NCBI GenBank assembly: GCA_937967805.1
Contig: CALBTC010000462.1
Location: 1-22,103 of the forward strand
Origin: an uncultured Anaerolineaceae bacterium
GTDB taxonomy: Bacteria; Chloroflexota; Anaerolineae; Promineifilales; Promineifilaceae
Reading direction: 5' to 3'
Length of the DNA stretch: 22,103 nucleotides
The notes under the pieces are model-generated. The model saw only the letters and a program-made list of their open reading frames with translations. It was not told where the DNA came from and ran no database searches. Below are positions 15,273 to 22,103 of the stretch, one piece after another. Every line of letters starts with the position of its first letter. Positions within the stretch are counted from its first letter, which is position 1. Both the position numbers and the translations under genes were made by a program.

Positions 15273-17486
15273 TTACCTCTCGCCCAGGCCGGTGCGTTTT
15301 TCCAGATAGCGGCTGTAGGCAGTCATGAGTGCCGAGCCGACGAAGTAAAGCACGGCCAGGAAGATGTACGGTTCGCGCCGTACGCCCAGCCAATCTTCCT
15401 GGGCGGCGATAGCGTTGGCCACCCCCAGGATATCAAACATGCCGACGATGGCCACCAGTGTGGTGTCCTTGAACAGGCCGATGAACTGGCCGACGATGGC
15501 CGGAATGACCACACGCAGCGCCTGGGGCAGGATGATGAGCCTGTATTTTTGATAGGCACTGAAGCCCAGCGAATCGGCCGCTTCATACTGCCCATTGGGA
15601 ATGGCCTGCAAACCACCACGCACGTTTTCCGCCAGATAAGCCGCCGAGAAAAGAGCAAAAGCCCACAAAACGCGCCACGTATTGAGGATTTCTACTCCAG
15701 GCGGCAGTAAAATCGGGAAAAGAATAATACTGGCGAACAGAACGGTGATGAGCGGCACACCGCGCACAAACTCAATGTAGAGCGTGCTAAAGGCTGCCAG
15801 GACGTTGCCGTTAAAGGTTCGCTGGAAGGCGAAGGCCAGGAACAGTACAAGAATTGGCCAGTAAGCCAAGGCCAGCTCAACGTCATTACGGGCGGCCGCA
15901 ATGAGATCAGGCGTTGTTTGGGTGAAGCCCCAAATAGCGATGACAATCGCTGCGCCGTAAGTGAGCCAGGCGGGAATGCCGCGAATCTTGCTGCGACGAC
16001 CCAGCGCCATTACCAGGCCAATGGGGAAGGACACCACAATGGCAAAGATCGTAATGATGATAGTGAGCAGAAAGCCGCCCCAGTTCACATCAGGATCGAT
16101 ACTGCGGAAGATGGGCTGTGTCACTTCAACCGGCTCGCCGTTGACTAGCAGTTGGCGCGTGTAGCTAAAGGAGCCGATGATCATGCTAAACACGTCCAAA
16201 AGGGCAAATAATGACAGAACGGCCGAAATGATCAGCAAAATTCGCAAAACTGCTCGACCAAATCTGACCAGCTCGCCTTCGCGCTCTTTCTGGGGGAAGC
16301 GGCGGTTCACAAAGAAGGTTAAGCCGCCAAAGATGATCAACCCCAGCACGCCCAGCAGACCCTGGTTGGCAGAGAGGGTGGCTCTGATCTGAGTCCAGGT
16401 AGAGATAGGGCTCAATGATCCACCAGGACCGCGCTCCAGGGGACGGCCGTTCACCACCGTTATTTGCCCCGCGTCCGTCAATTCCTGCAGATAGCTGGTC
16501 CAGGCAAACGTCTCTTCCCAGATGCCCGTAACAACCGAGACGGGACCATCTACCTCAAACGGCACAGATTCCACGCCGCGCAGGAAGAGGAAAATGAGAA
16601 TGGGAGAAGCCAGCCACAGGTAAGTGAGCAGCCGGCGGACACGCTTGTTTTGAAAGCTGTCGCGATAGACAAACATAGTTGGCACCAACAAAGCGCCCAA
16701 CAAAATGATCACCGCCCAAATACGCCACGTTTCGCTGCGGTTGAAGCGGAAGATCATCAGGGTGGTCATGTTGGCTTCCACTGCGCCCCAGTTAGCCCCG
16801 GTGAATTCCCGATCCACCGTGAAGAAGTCCGGGTTATCGGCGGTGCTGGCAAAGCAGGTGCTGCCGTTTTCCGGATCGGCGGGCAGGCGGTCGAAGCAGA
16901 AAGAGGTGGCTTCTTCACCGACGGCCACGCCGCTTAGGTCCGTCACCAGTTGGGCGGTGGGAAAGCAGCGGGTGGTTGGGTCCGTGACGATGATGGTGCC
17001 GGATACGGCCGTATCCACGCCGCCCATCGTAAAGCAATACTCCTGGCTGTTCGCGCTCAGCAAACTGGCCCGGTAATCATCTTCAGGAATGGCCACAAAG
17101 CTGGCGTTGACCCAGGCATATTGGTAAAAGGCAATCACGGCGGCAATCAGGCCCAACACAATTAACACACTGATTTGCGTGTTGGTGATGTTGTTATACA
17201 TGTTGTTTTTGAGCCAAAGCGACAGCGCATTGTGTTTGTGCCGCAGCTCATTGACGGCTACCAAAGCCACCGTCACCATCCAGACAATCACGACCACGAT
17301 GGTGGAAACCGGCGCGGCCTGTATTCGATTCACAATCGTATTAAGGGTGAAAAGCGTGAGCAAAATCACCCACAGCGTCAAAATCCAGGAGCGGGTGATC
17401 TGCTCCGTCACAAAGCGGTTAATCTGAATACGGAAATCAGCCGGTAAAAAGTCAAAACGCGTTTGTTTTTGGGGTATTGTTGTCAT
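15273..17486 (-). CDS. aapM: Polar amino-acid ABC permease, AapM-like, with large extra domains
   Basis: This protein has 737 residues, about twice the length of typical AapM permeases. The C-terminal third is a standard polar amino-acid permease, with the EAA loop at about 634-658 (EAADSLGFSAYQKYRLIILP, then QALRVVIPA). It is preceded by a long N-terminal part with several membrane helices (near 36-50, 63-78 and 107-124). Two extra segments stand out: about 125-245, with several Cys (in QEYCFTMGG, TTRCFPTAQ, TSFCFDRLP and GSTCFAS), and about 310-370. Both are probably outside the membrane. The ATG at 17486 has GGAGAG upstream, inside the end of the previous gene, leaving only two bases between the genes, so translation is probably coupled. 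It should pair with the AapQ-like permease. The role of the Cys-rich segment is unknown. Confidence 0.92.
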   Translation of the reverse strand: MTTIPQKQTRFDFLPADFRIQINRFVTEQITRSWILTLWVILLTLFTLNTIVNRIQAAPVSTIVVVIVWMVTVALVAVNELRHKHNALSLWLKNNMYNNITNTQISVLIVLGLIAAVIAFYQYAWVNASFVAIPEDDYRASLLSANSQEYCFTMGGVDTAVSGTIIVTDPTTRCFPTAQLVTDLSGVAVGEEATSFCFDRLPADPENGSTCFASTADNPDFFTVDREFTGANWGAVEANMTTLMIFRFNRSETWRIWAVIILLGALLVPTMFVYRDSFQNKRVRRLLTYLWLASPILIFLFLRGVESVPFEVDGPVSVVTGIWEETFAWTSYLQELTDAGQITVVNGRPLERGPGGSLSPISTWTQIRATLSANQGLLGVLGLIIFGGLTFFVNRRFPQKEREGELVRFGRAVLRILLIISAVLSLFALLDVFSMIIGSFSYTRQLLVNGEPVEVTQPIFRSIDPDVNWGGFLLTIIITIFAIVVSFPIGLVMALGRRSKIRGIPAWLTYGAAIVIAIWGFTQTTPDLIAAARNDVELALAYWPILVLFLAFAFQRTFNGNVLAAFSTLYIEFVRGVPLITVLFASIILFPILLPPGVEILNTWRVLWAFALFSAAYLAENVRGGLQAIPNGQYEAADSLGFSAYQKYRLIILPQALRVVIPAIVGQFIGLFKDTTLVAIVGMFDILGVANAIAAQEDWLGVRREPYIFLAVLYFVGSALMTAYSRYLEKRTGLGER
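17001..17016. repeat. 16-bp perfect palindrome around ACGGCCGT
   Basis: GGATACGGCCGTATCC is a perfect 16-base palindrome inside the permease gene, an extended form of the dispersed octamer. Confidence 0.7.
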
Positions 17487-17488
17487 GA

Positions 17489-19120
17489 TTATCTCTCCAC
17501 CAGCGCAATTCTTCGGTTATACCAGTTCAGGAACAGCGAGATAAGCAAGCTGATTGATAAGTAGATGAGCGCCATAATGATGATTGGCTGAATCGCCCGG
17601 CCGGACTGGTTGATGATGGTATTGATAGTACGATACAGGTCGGGGAACAAAACGGCCGCTGCCAAACTAGAATTCTTTGTCAGGTTCAAATATTGGCTGG
17701 TAAGCGGCGGAATAATTACCCGCAGCGCCTGAGGCAGCACCACCAAGCGAAGTCGCTGCGTTTCTGTCAGGCCCAGGGCGCGGGCTGCTTCGGTTTGCCC
17801 TTTGGAGACCGACAAAATGCCGGCCCGCACAATTTCAGCCACAAATGCTCCGGTGTACAAAACCAGTCCCAGCAAAATGGCCGAAAATTCCAGCGTTAGC
17901 TTGGCACCACCGACAAAGTTGAAACCTTCCAGCTTGGGGGCAGACAGCCGTACCGGTGTTTCCGGCAGCGGCACGATGAGCTGGTCGGCACTGTTTTCCA
18001 ATAAATCTCGTTCTGCCGCCAGCGTGGCCTGATTTTCCACAAAAATCTCGCAGCCCCCCTCGGCATAGGTTCCAATGGCTTGATCTGGCCGATCGCTGCG
18101 ATTGACGCTAAAGGGCACGTTGGCTGCCCGCAACAGGGAAGTCAGGTTGATTTCAGAGGGGGACTCATTAATGGCACAGATGCTTAGCGCAGCTTCATCA
18201 ACTTCTGCCTGTGTTAAAGTGCCAATTTCCAAAGCTGTATCAATATCACCCAGATCGTCAAGACCGAGACGCCGCTCCACCAGAGCAGGAATATCGCTGA
18301 ACTCCCGCACACGTAACGACCTTGCCACTAAGGCGGCTTCCGCATTGCTGTTGTTTCCGGCTACAAACCAACCAATAATGGCCACCACCAGAAATGAGAG
18401 AAACGCCCAACGTCCCCGGCTGAAAGTTTGGCCTGTTTTTTCCTCTTGCCGGCCCAGAATGACCCACAATAGCTGCGCCTGCACAATGCCCAGTACAATA
18501 AAGGCAAACCAGGTGGCAAATGAAGCCATTGGCACCAACGACGGATAATTGACGCCGCGCTGGCTGATAAAAATAGGCAGCCCCAGCAGCGGCCTCACGT
18601 CATTGACCGAAGGCAAACTGACCAAAAAGATGACAAAATAGAGAAAGAAGAGCTGAAGCAGTAACGGCGTGTTGCGCATCAGGTCGATGTACCATTTGGC
18701 AATGTTGCTGACCAGCCAATTATTAGAAAGACGGGCAATGCCGGTAATGGTACCTAAAATGGTGGTGAGGATGATGCCGTAGAAGGAAACTTTGGCAGTG
18801 TTTAAGACGCCAACCCCAATGGCCCGCCAAAACGAATCGGTATTGGGATCGTAGCTAATAACAGATTCACCAATGGGGAATTGGGCATCAATGCTAAGAA
18901 AGTCGAAGGCGCAGCGGTAGCTGGAGCCACCTTCTTTGCAGCTAAACTGGCCTTCGCCTAACGCATCCAGATTGTTGCCAATATTGGTGAATATCCAGCT
19001 AAGGCTGAGTACAAAGAGAACAACGAAGACAATTTGTAACAGGACCCCGATGATACGGCCGTCGCGCCAGGGTGGGATCCTTTCATTGCCTCGCAAGGAA
19101 GGGTTTGGTATGTCCGACAT
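17489..19120 (-). CDS. aapQ: Polar amino-acid ABC permease, AapQ-like, with insert
   Basis: This protein has 543 residues; typical AapQ proteins are near 400. The N-terminal part is family-like: one helix (about 24-44), then a periplasmic loop ending in FDFLSIDAQFPIGESVI and DSFWRAIGVGVLNT, then the first permease helices with the RNTPLLLQLFFLYF motif. The permease core is then interrupted by about 135 hydrophilic residues (about 258-395, containing two Cys), after which GLVLYTGAFVAEIVRAGI and the EAA loop EAARALGLTETQRLRLVVLP complete it. The ATG at 19120 has AAGGGA upstream; a TTG at 19144 would lie within the preceding hairpin. It follows the binding-protein gene by 106 bases. The insert probably faces outward; a contact with the binding protein is possible but unproven. 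Confidence 0.93.
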   Translation of the reverse strand: MSDIPNPSLRGNERIPPWRDGRIIGVLLQIVFVVLFVLSLSWIFTNIGNNLDALGEGQFSCKEGGSSYRCAFDFLSIDAQFPIGESVISYDPNTDSFWRAIGVGVLNTAKVSFYGIILTTILGTITGIARLSNNWLVSNIAKWYIDLMRNTPLLLQLFFLYFVIFLVSLPSVNDVRPLLGLPIFISQRGVNYPSLVPMASFATWFAFIVLGIVQAQLLWVILGRQEEKTGQTFSRGRWAFLSFLVVAIIGWFVAGNNSNAEAALVARSLRVREFSDIPALVERRLGLDDLGDIDTALEIGTLTQAEVDEAALSICAINESPSEINLTSLLRAANVPFSVNRSDRPDQAIGTYAEGGCEIFVENQATLAAERDLLENSADQLIVPLPETPVRLSAPKLEGFNFVGGAKLTLEFSAILLGLVLYTGAFVAEIVRAGILSVSKGQTEAARALGLTETQRLRLVVLPQALRVIIPPLTSQYLNLTKNSSLAAAVLFPDLYRTINTIINQSGRAIQPIIIMALIYLSISLLISLFLNWYNRRIALVER

Positions 19121-19141
19121 AGGTGTTATCCCTTGATGCAA

Positions 19142-19168
19142 CAAAGCCCGACACGAGGTCGGGCTTTG
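19142..19168 (-). terminator. Intra-operon hairpin 2 (11-bp stem)
   Basis: CAAAGCCCGAC and GTCGGGCTTTG form a perfect 11-base stem around a five-base loop. On the transcribed strand it is followed by TTGCATCAAGGG, with only a weak T-run, and then the permease ribosome site. It is a likely partial terminator or RNA-stabilising structure between binding-protein and permease genes. Confidence 0.65.
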
Positions 19169-19183
19169 CCTTAAAATTAAATT

Positions 19184-19213
19184 GTTGAGTAGCTGCCACA
19201 GCAGCTACTCAAC
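19184..19213 (-). terminator. Intra-operon hairpin 1 (13-bp stem)
   Basis: GTTGAGTAGCTGC and GCAGCTACTCAAC form a perfect 13-base stem with a four-base loop, 13 bases after the binding-protein stop codon. On the transcribed strand it is followed by AATTTAATTTT. It would protect the 3' end of a short, abundant binding-protein mRNA and reduce read-through into the permeases. Confidence 0.65.
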
Positions 19214-19226
19214 ACGACCTCTAATC

Positions 19227-20405
19227 TTAACGGAACGGGATGGGGTAAATCACACCACCATCGGTGTACAGCGAGTTACGGGCACGCGCCAGGTTAAACG
19301 GCGTGTCCGGGCCCAGGTTGCGGTTGTAGATGTCTTCATAGTTACCAACCTGGCTAATGACCTGGTAACAGAAATCATTGGAAAGCCCCATAGCGGTACC
19401 GTGATCGCCAGCTTCACCCAGCACGTTCTGGATGGCCGGATCGTCACTGCCCAGGAAGCTGTCTACATTTTCCTGGTTGATGCCCAACAGCTCGGCATTA
19501 AAGGTACACTGCACAACCCAGCTGACGATGTCATTCCAGTTGTTGTCGCCGTGGCGAGTAACCGGACCAAGCGGCTCGCGGGACATATCCTCTTCCAGAA
19601 TCACGTGGCCTTCGGGATCAGACAGCAGGATGAGCTGCGAAACCAGACCGGATTTATCGGTGGTGAAGCCATCGCAAGCGCCAGAGTCGTAGGCGTCGCG
19701 GGTAGCCACAGCATCGTCACCAACCAACGGCGTATAGCTAATGCCCAGGGCGGTCATGTAGTCAGACAGGTTCTTCTCTGTCGTGGTACCAGATTGCACA
19801 CAAATCGTTGCGCCATCTAGTTCGCTGATGGTGGTGATGCCGCTGGCGGCACGAACCATCATGCCCTGCCCATCGTAGAAAGTGACGGGAGCAAAGTCGA
19901 AGCCCAGCGCGGTGTCACGGCTGCTGGTCCAGGTGGTGTTACGGATAAGCACGTCAACCTCACCAGATTGCAGTGTGGGGAAGCGGGACTGGCCGGTGGT
20001 TGGCGTGACTTCAATGGCTTCAGAGTCGCCCAAAACGGCCGCAGCAATCGCCTTGCAGAAATCAATATCAAACCCGCTGAAACCACCGGTTTCCGGGTCC
20101 AGGTAGCCAAAACCAGGCACGTTGGCATTACCGCCGCAGTTCAGCACGCCGCGACCCTGCACCAAGGCCAGGGTGTCGCCGCCGCCGGCAAACTCAACAG
20201 CAACCTGTTCGGTTACGGTTTCAGTTACCGTTTCGGTCACGGTTTCAGTTACGGTTTCGGTAATCGTTTCCGTATCGCCCTGGACCTCAACAATGCGGGT
20301 AACTTCTACAAACTCAGTAACGACTTCTGGCTCGCCACCACCGCAGGCAACCAACATCAGGGCCAGCAGCACAAGCAAGACAACTACAAAATTTTTCTTG
20401 TTCAT
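19227..20405 (-). CDS. aapJ: Polar amino-acid binding lipoprotein, AapJ-like
   Basis: This 392-residue lipoprotein has MNKKNFVVVLLVLLALMLVAC as a signal peptide with lipobox LVAC and lipidated Cys21. A linker follows (about 22-75) with FVEVTRIVEV and then repeated TETV. The mature domain matches AapJ-type binding proteins: RGVLNCGGNANVPGFGY, GFSGFDIDFCKAIAAAV, LQSGEVDVLIRNTTWT with SRDTALGFDFAPV, and YDGQGMMVRA. It should capture polar amino acids outside the membrane and pass them to the two permeases. The ATG at 20405 has GGAGGAGAG upstream; a TTG at 20423 lies in that motif and is rejected. It is first in the importer cluster (binding protein, permease, permease, ATPase). The exact amino acids carried cannot be told from sequence. 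Confidence 0.96.
   Translation of the reverse strand: MNKKNFVVVLLVLLALMLVACGGGEPEVVTEFVEVTRIVEVQGDTETITETVTETVTETVTETVTEQVAVEFAGGGDTLALVQGRGVLNCGGNANVPGFGYLDPETGGFSGFDIDFCKAIAAAVLGDSEAIEVTPTTGQSRFPTLQSGEVDVLIRNTTWTSSRDTALGFDFAPVTFYDGQGMMVRAASGITTISELDGATICVQSGTTTEKNLSDYMTALGISYTPLVGDDAVATRDAYDSGACDGFTTDKSGLVSQLILLSDPEGHVILEEDMSREPLGPVTRHGDNNWNDIVSWVVQCTFNAELLGINQENVDSFLGSDDPAIQNVLGEAGDHGTAMGLSNDFCYQVISQVGNYEDIYNRNLGPDTPFNLARARNSLYTDGGVIYPIPFR
20211..20270. repeat. 12-bp coding tandem repeat (5 units)
   Basis: GGTTACGGTTTC, AGTTACCGTTTC, GGTCACGGTTTC, AGTTACGGTTTC and GGTAATCGTTTC are five adjacent 12-base units. On the coding strand they give the Thr-Glu-Thr-Val linker of the binding lipoprotein. 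The unit count could change by slippage without breaking the frame. Confidence 0.8.
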
Positions 20406-20570
20406 ATGGATTCTCTCCTCCAAATATAGGTGAAACTTAATAAGTTACATGATTGAGTTGGGGCAGTTTTCATTTCGGGTCTCTGATTTAAGCAAACACC
20501 TCCTCTTCTCTGAGGTTTACGAGTTTTTAGACTGTGAGGGCACACAGTAAGTTTGCAAATAGATGTGCCA

Positions 20571-20604
20571 AAATACCACCGTGGACTATTTTCAGGAGGT
20601 ATTT
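20571..20604. repeat. Hairpin in the importer upstream region
   Basis: AAATACCACC and GGAGGTATTT pair at nine of ten positions around a 14-base loop. It has no T-tract on either strand and lies well upstream of the importer, so it may be an operator or a small element remnant rather than a terminator. Confidence 0.35.
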
Positions 20605-20801
20605 GTTTTGCTATTTTATTTTGCGGCTTAACGTGATTTTGACATTGTTGTCATTCAATTGCCTGATTGACAGAAGATGCCTTGCTATTGAATCGATTCT
20701 TCCCAAAAATGCGGGTCATCTTAGTGACAAAACCCTAACATTTGAAGTCAATTAGTATAACGAGGCTGGGGAAATGGGCAAATTTTGGTGCTGCAGGCTG
20801 G

Positions 20802-20817
20802 GGAAACGGCCGTTTCC
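20802..20817. repeat. 16-bp perfect palindrome around ACGGCCGT
   Basis: GGAAACGGCCGTTTCC is a perfect 16-base palindrome in non-coding DNA. Its flanks (GGAAA/TTTCC) match the bases most often seen around the other copies of the octamer, so it may show the full consensus. Confidence 0.75.
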
Positions 20818-20883
20818 AGGCCCTTTCGGCGGCAAGTTGGTGGAGAAACGGCCGTGTTTTTTGTGCGCGGTTATAAAGCCTTT

Positions 20884-21087
20884 TTACTGCCTGCTGGGGC
20901 GATTGCCGGCAGACGTTTCATTCCCTTCTGTTTTATCCCGTATAAAGTCGATCAGTTGATCCACAGAGGCAAAGCCCTCCTGTTCGCCCGTGTGCGGATT
21001 TTGCAGCGTGGCGCGCCAGGGCATCCCCTCCTCTTCGCGCCAGATACGTAAAAGATATGCATGATAATGCTGTAAATTTTTACTCAT
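20884..21087 (-). CDS. Small conserved-looking protein of unknown function
   Basis: This protein has 67 residues. The core HAYLLRIWREEEGMPWRATL followed by NPHTGEQEGFASVDQLIDFI looks like a compact alpha/beta domain: a strand with an aromatic-basic pattern, then NPHTGE as a turn and a C-terminal helix. I recall similar short proteins in Chloroflexota genomes, but no function is known to me. The last 15 residues (TEGNETSAGNRPSRQ) are low-complexity. The start at 21087 has an AGGGG about 15 bases upstream and AAAGAG nearer, so the ribosome site is weak. It is divergent from the SARP-type regulator, with a 219-base shared upstream region, so common regulation is possible. Confidence 0.7.
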   Translation of the reverse strand: MSKNLQHYHAYLLRIWREEEGMPWRATLQNPHTGEQEGFASVDQLIDFIRDKTEGNETSAGNRPSRQ

Positions 21088-21223
21088 AACTCTTTATCCC
21101 CTGCTGTACAGGTCATCCTTGTCTGTGATTTGCAGTTGGCCAAACTATGGCATCCTAAACTGAGGATTTGCCTTTCGATTTAAGGATACCCTATCTTCCC
21201 TCTCACGCACCATCAGAGTGGGC

Positions 21224-21229
21224 TATAAT
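21224..21229 (+). promoter_or_regulatory. -10 box of the SARP-type regulator
   Basis: A perfect TATAAT lies 77 bases before the regulator ATG. The -35 region at the usual distance (TCTCAC, 21201-21206) is a poor match, suggesting activation or a special sigma factor. Confidence 0.4.
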
Positions 21230-21286
21230 GAAAAAAACGCAGTCCACACTGATATGATGATATTTATGAAAATGAGTTTACCCGGT

Positions 21287-21306
21287 AAACGATCCGAAAA
21301 CGATCC
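21287..21306 (+). promoter_or_regulatory. Direct repeat abutting the regulator start
   Basis: AAACGATCC occurs twice (21287-21295 and 21298-21306) with an 11-base period, placing both copies on the same face of the helix and ending at the base before the ATG. A near-palindrome TTTACCCGGTAAA (21277-21289) overlaps the first copy. It is a candidate operator for autoregulation or a translational control site. No Shine-Dalgarno sequence is present. A 14-codon frame (21266-21310) ends with its TGA overlapping the ATG, so translation could be coupled. Confidence 0.35.
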
Positions 21307-22103
21307 ATGACAGCCAAGTTAGAACTCACCCTGCTGGGGGAAACAACCATCAAGCTCAACGACAAGCTGGCCTCTGGCCTGCCCTCGCGCAAGGCAGAGG
21401 CGATGCTCATTTACCTGGTTTGTACGAAACGGCCGTACTCCCGTGATCTGTTAGCCGACTTTTTCTGGGATGATCGCGATCCCGAGCAGGCGCTGGCCAA
21501 CCTGCGCTCGCTGCTTTCCGGGCTGCGCCGTAAGTTTAAACCATACCTGGAGATCACCCGGCAAACCGTGGCCTTCAAAGAAGAGAGCCCGCACTGGCTG
21601 GACACGGCCGAATTTCAGCGCCTGGCCCAAAGCGATTCCTTTGCCGACTGGGAACAGGCCATTACCCTTTACCAGGCTGACTTCCTGGCCGGGTTCGACA
21701 TTCGCGACAGCCGCGGCTTTGAAGAGTGGCTGACGCTGGAACGCGAGCGGCACCAGCGCATGGCCGTAGACCTGCTGCGGCGATTAGTACAGCACTGCCT
21801 GGACCGGCAGCTGTACCCCAAGGGCATTCGCTACGCCGCCCGGCTGCTGGCCATCTCGCCGCTCAGCGAATGGGCCCACCGCCAGATGATGCTGCTGCTG
21901 GCCCGCAACGACCAGCGGGCCGAGGCGTTGCGCCAATACCAATCCTGCTGCGACATTCTAATGGAAGAGCTGGGCATCGATCCTTCGCCGGAAACTAGCG
22001 CCCTGTACGAGCGCATTCGGGCGGCTGTAGACATTCGCCGCCACAATTTACCGGTGGCTACGGCTCCTTTTGTGGGCCGCACCCAGGAGTTGGCCCAGAT
22101 TCA
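21307..22103 (+). CDS. SARP/BTAD-type transcriptional regulator, 5' part
   Basis: 265 codons are visible; the gene runs off the window. Residues about 5-92 are a winged-helix DNA-binding domain of the OmpR/SARP type (SRKAEAMLIYLVCTKRPYSR, then LLADFFW and ANLRSLLSGLRRKF). Residues about 95-245 are a bacterial transcriptional activation domain made of TPR-like helices, with the usual YQADFLAGF, WLTLERERHQRMAVDLL and ELGIDPSPET motifs. FVGRTQEL at 255-262 is the typical opening of an AAA/STAND ATPase, so the full protein is probably a large ATP-dependent activator. It should bind DNA upstream of target genes, but the targets are unknown. The start at 21307 has no ribosome site but overlaps the stop of a 14-codon frame. 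Confidence 0.9.
   Translation, partial: MTAKLELTLLGETTIKLNDKLASGLPSRKAEAMLIYLVCTKRPYSRDLLADFFWDDRDPEQALANLRSLLSGLRRKFKPYLEITRQTVAFKEESPHWLDTAEFQRLAQSDSFADWEQAITLYQADFLAGFDIRDSRGFEEWLTLERERHQRMAVDLLRRLVQHCLDRQLYPKGIRYAARLLAISPLSEWAHRQMMLLLARNDQRAEALRQYQSCCDILMEELGIDPSPETSALYERIRAAVDIRRHNLPVATAPFVGRTQELAQI

Larger units (their letters stand above)
20406..20883. other. Intergenic region upstream of the importer
   Basis: These 478 bases carry the unassigned promoter of the importer (minus strand), a six-base-stem hairpin ACTGTG...CACAGT (20531-20548), a longer hairpin at 20571-20604 and two ACGGCCGT palindromes (20806 and 20848). A 73-codon plus-strand frame at 20534-20755 has no ribosome site or recognisable motif and is not called. 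TATATT about 15 bases before the ribosome site of the binding-protein gene is the only -10-like box, and it lacks a good -35. Confidence 0.6.
780..21436. repeat. Dispersed palindrome ACGGCCGT, 31 copies
   Basis: Exact copies start at 780, 1412, 1974, 2199, 2891, 4094, 4821, 5034, 6779, 7426, 8170, 9530, 9878, 10441, 11203, 11315, 12066, 12496, 12541, 13053, 13448, 13636, 14064, 14278, 14355, 16443, 17005, 19055, 20806, 20848 and 21429. Most lie inside genes and in all three frames: as T-A-V (12541), N-G-R or D-G-R (780, 13448) and R-P-x (12066, 13053). Flanks are often AA on the left and TT on the right. Near copies ending in C or A (ACGGCCGC, ACGGCCGA) are also frequent. The count was made by eye and may miss a copy. 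It is comparable in behaviour to the cyanobacterial HIP1 octamer, with a different sequence. Confidence 0.85.

Noticed and set aside
20202..20275. Tandem repeat considered as a CRISPR-like array
   Set aside because: Units are 12 bases with no spacers and code for a regular TETV linker within a lipoprotein.
20534..20755. Plus-strand frame of 73 codons upstream of the importer
   Set aside because: No ribosome site or motif; the amino-acid composition looks random and it overlaps a hairpin.
780..21436. ACGGCCGT as a simple restriction-site effect (CGGCCG core)
   Set aside because: Restriction sites are usually avoided, not enriched, and the enrichment extends beyond the six-base core to the flanking A and T.

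Overview
The window most likely comes from a member of the Chloroflexota, probably an Anaerolineae-like filamentous or sludge-type lineage. This is inferred from protein style: a lipoprotein with a Thr/Glu/Val-rich linker, STAND- and BTAD-type regulators, very long TPR proteins, and many dispersed short repeats. No rRNA, tRNA, CRISPR array or transposase gene was recognised.

Layout, left to right. 199-2284 (+) is a two-gene signalling operon: a stand-alone response regulator, then a soluble receiver-GAF-histidine kinase hybrid. 2335-8759 (-) is a two-gene module: a STAND-like ATPase with an effector-associated (death-like) domain embedded in it, followed by a 1748-residue protein that begins with the winged helix a STAND protein would normally carry next and continues into TPRs, about eight membrane segments, a PH-like segment and more TPRs. 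Together they look like one STAND sensor split over two genes. 8760-9218 is a repeat-rich spacer. Then come a small membrane protein (+), a rhomboid protease and an aldo/keto reductase (-), an HD-domain hydrolase (+), and an orphan membrane-anchored solute-binding-like protein (+).

14400-20405 (-) is a complete polar amino-acid ABC importer in the order binding lipoprotein, permease, permease, ATPase (AapJ-AapQ-AapM-AapP type). Both permeases carry unusually large extra segments, and a double hairpin lies between the binding protein and the first permease. The right end holds a 67-residue small protein (-) and the 5' part of a SARP/BTAD regulator (+) that runs off the window just as an AAA/STAND domain begins.

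The DNA carries several layers of repeats. The octamer palindrome ACGGCCGT occurs 31 times by eye, in genes in all three reading frames, much like the cyanobacterial HIP1 element. There are also heptanucleotide tandem tracts at gene junctions, paired 15-bp palindromes, CGCAGAG-type dispersed repeats and one MITE-like element. All coordinates, counts and family assignments come from reading the sequence only, with no database search.
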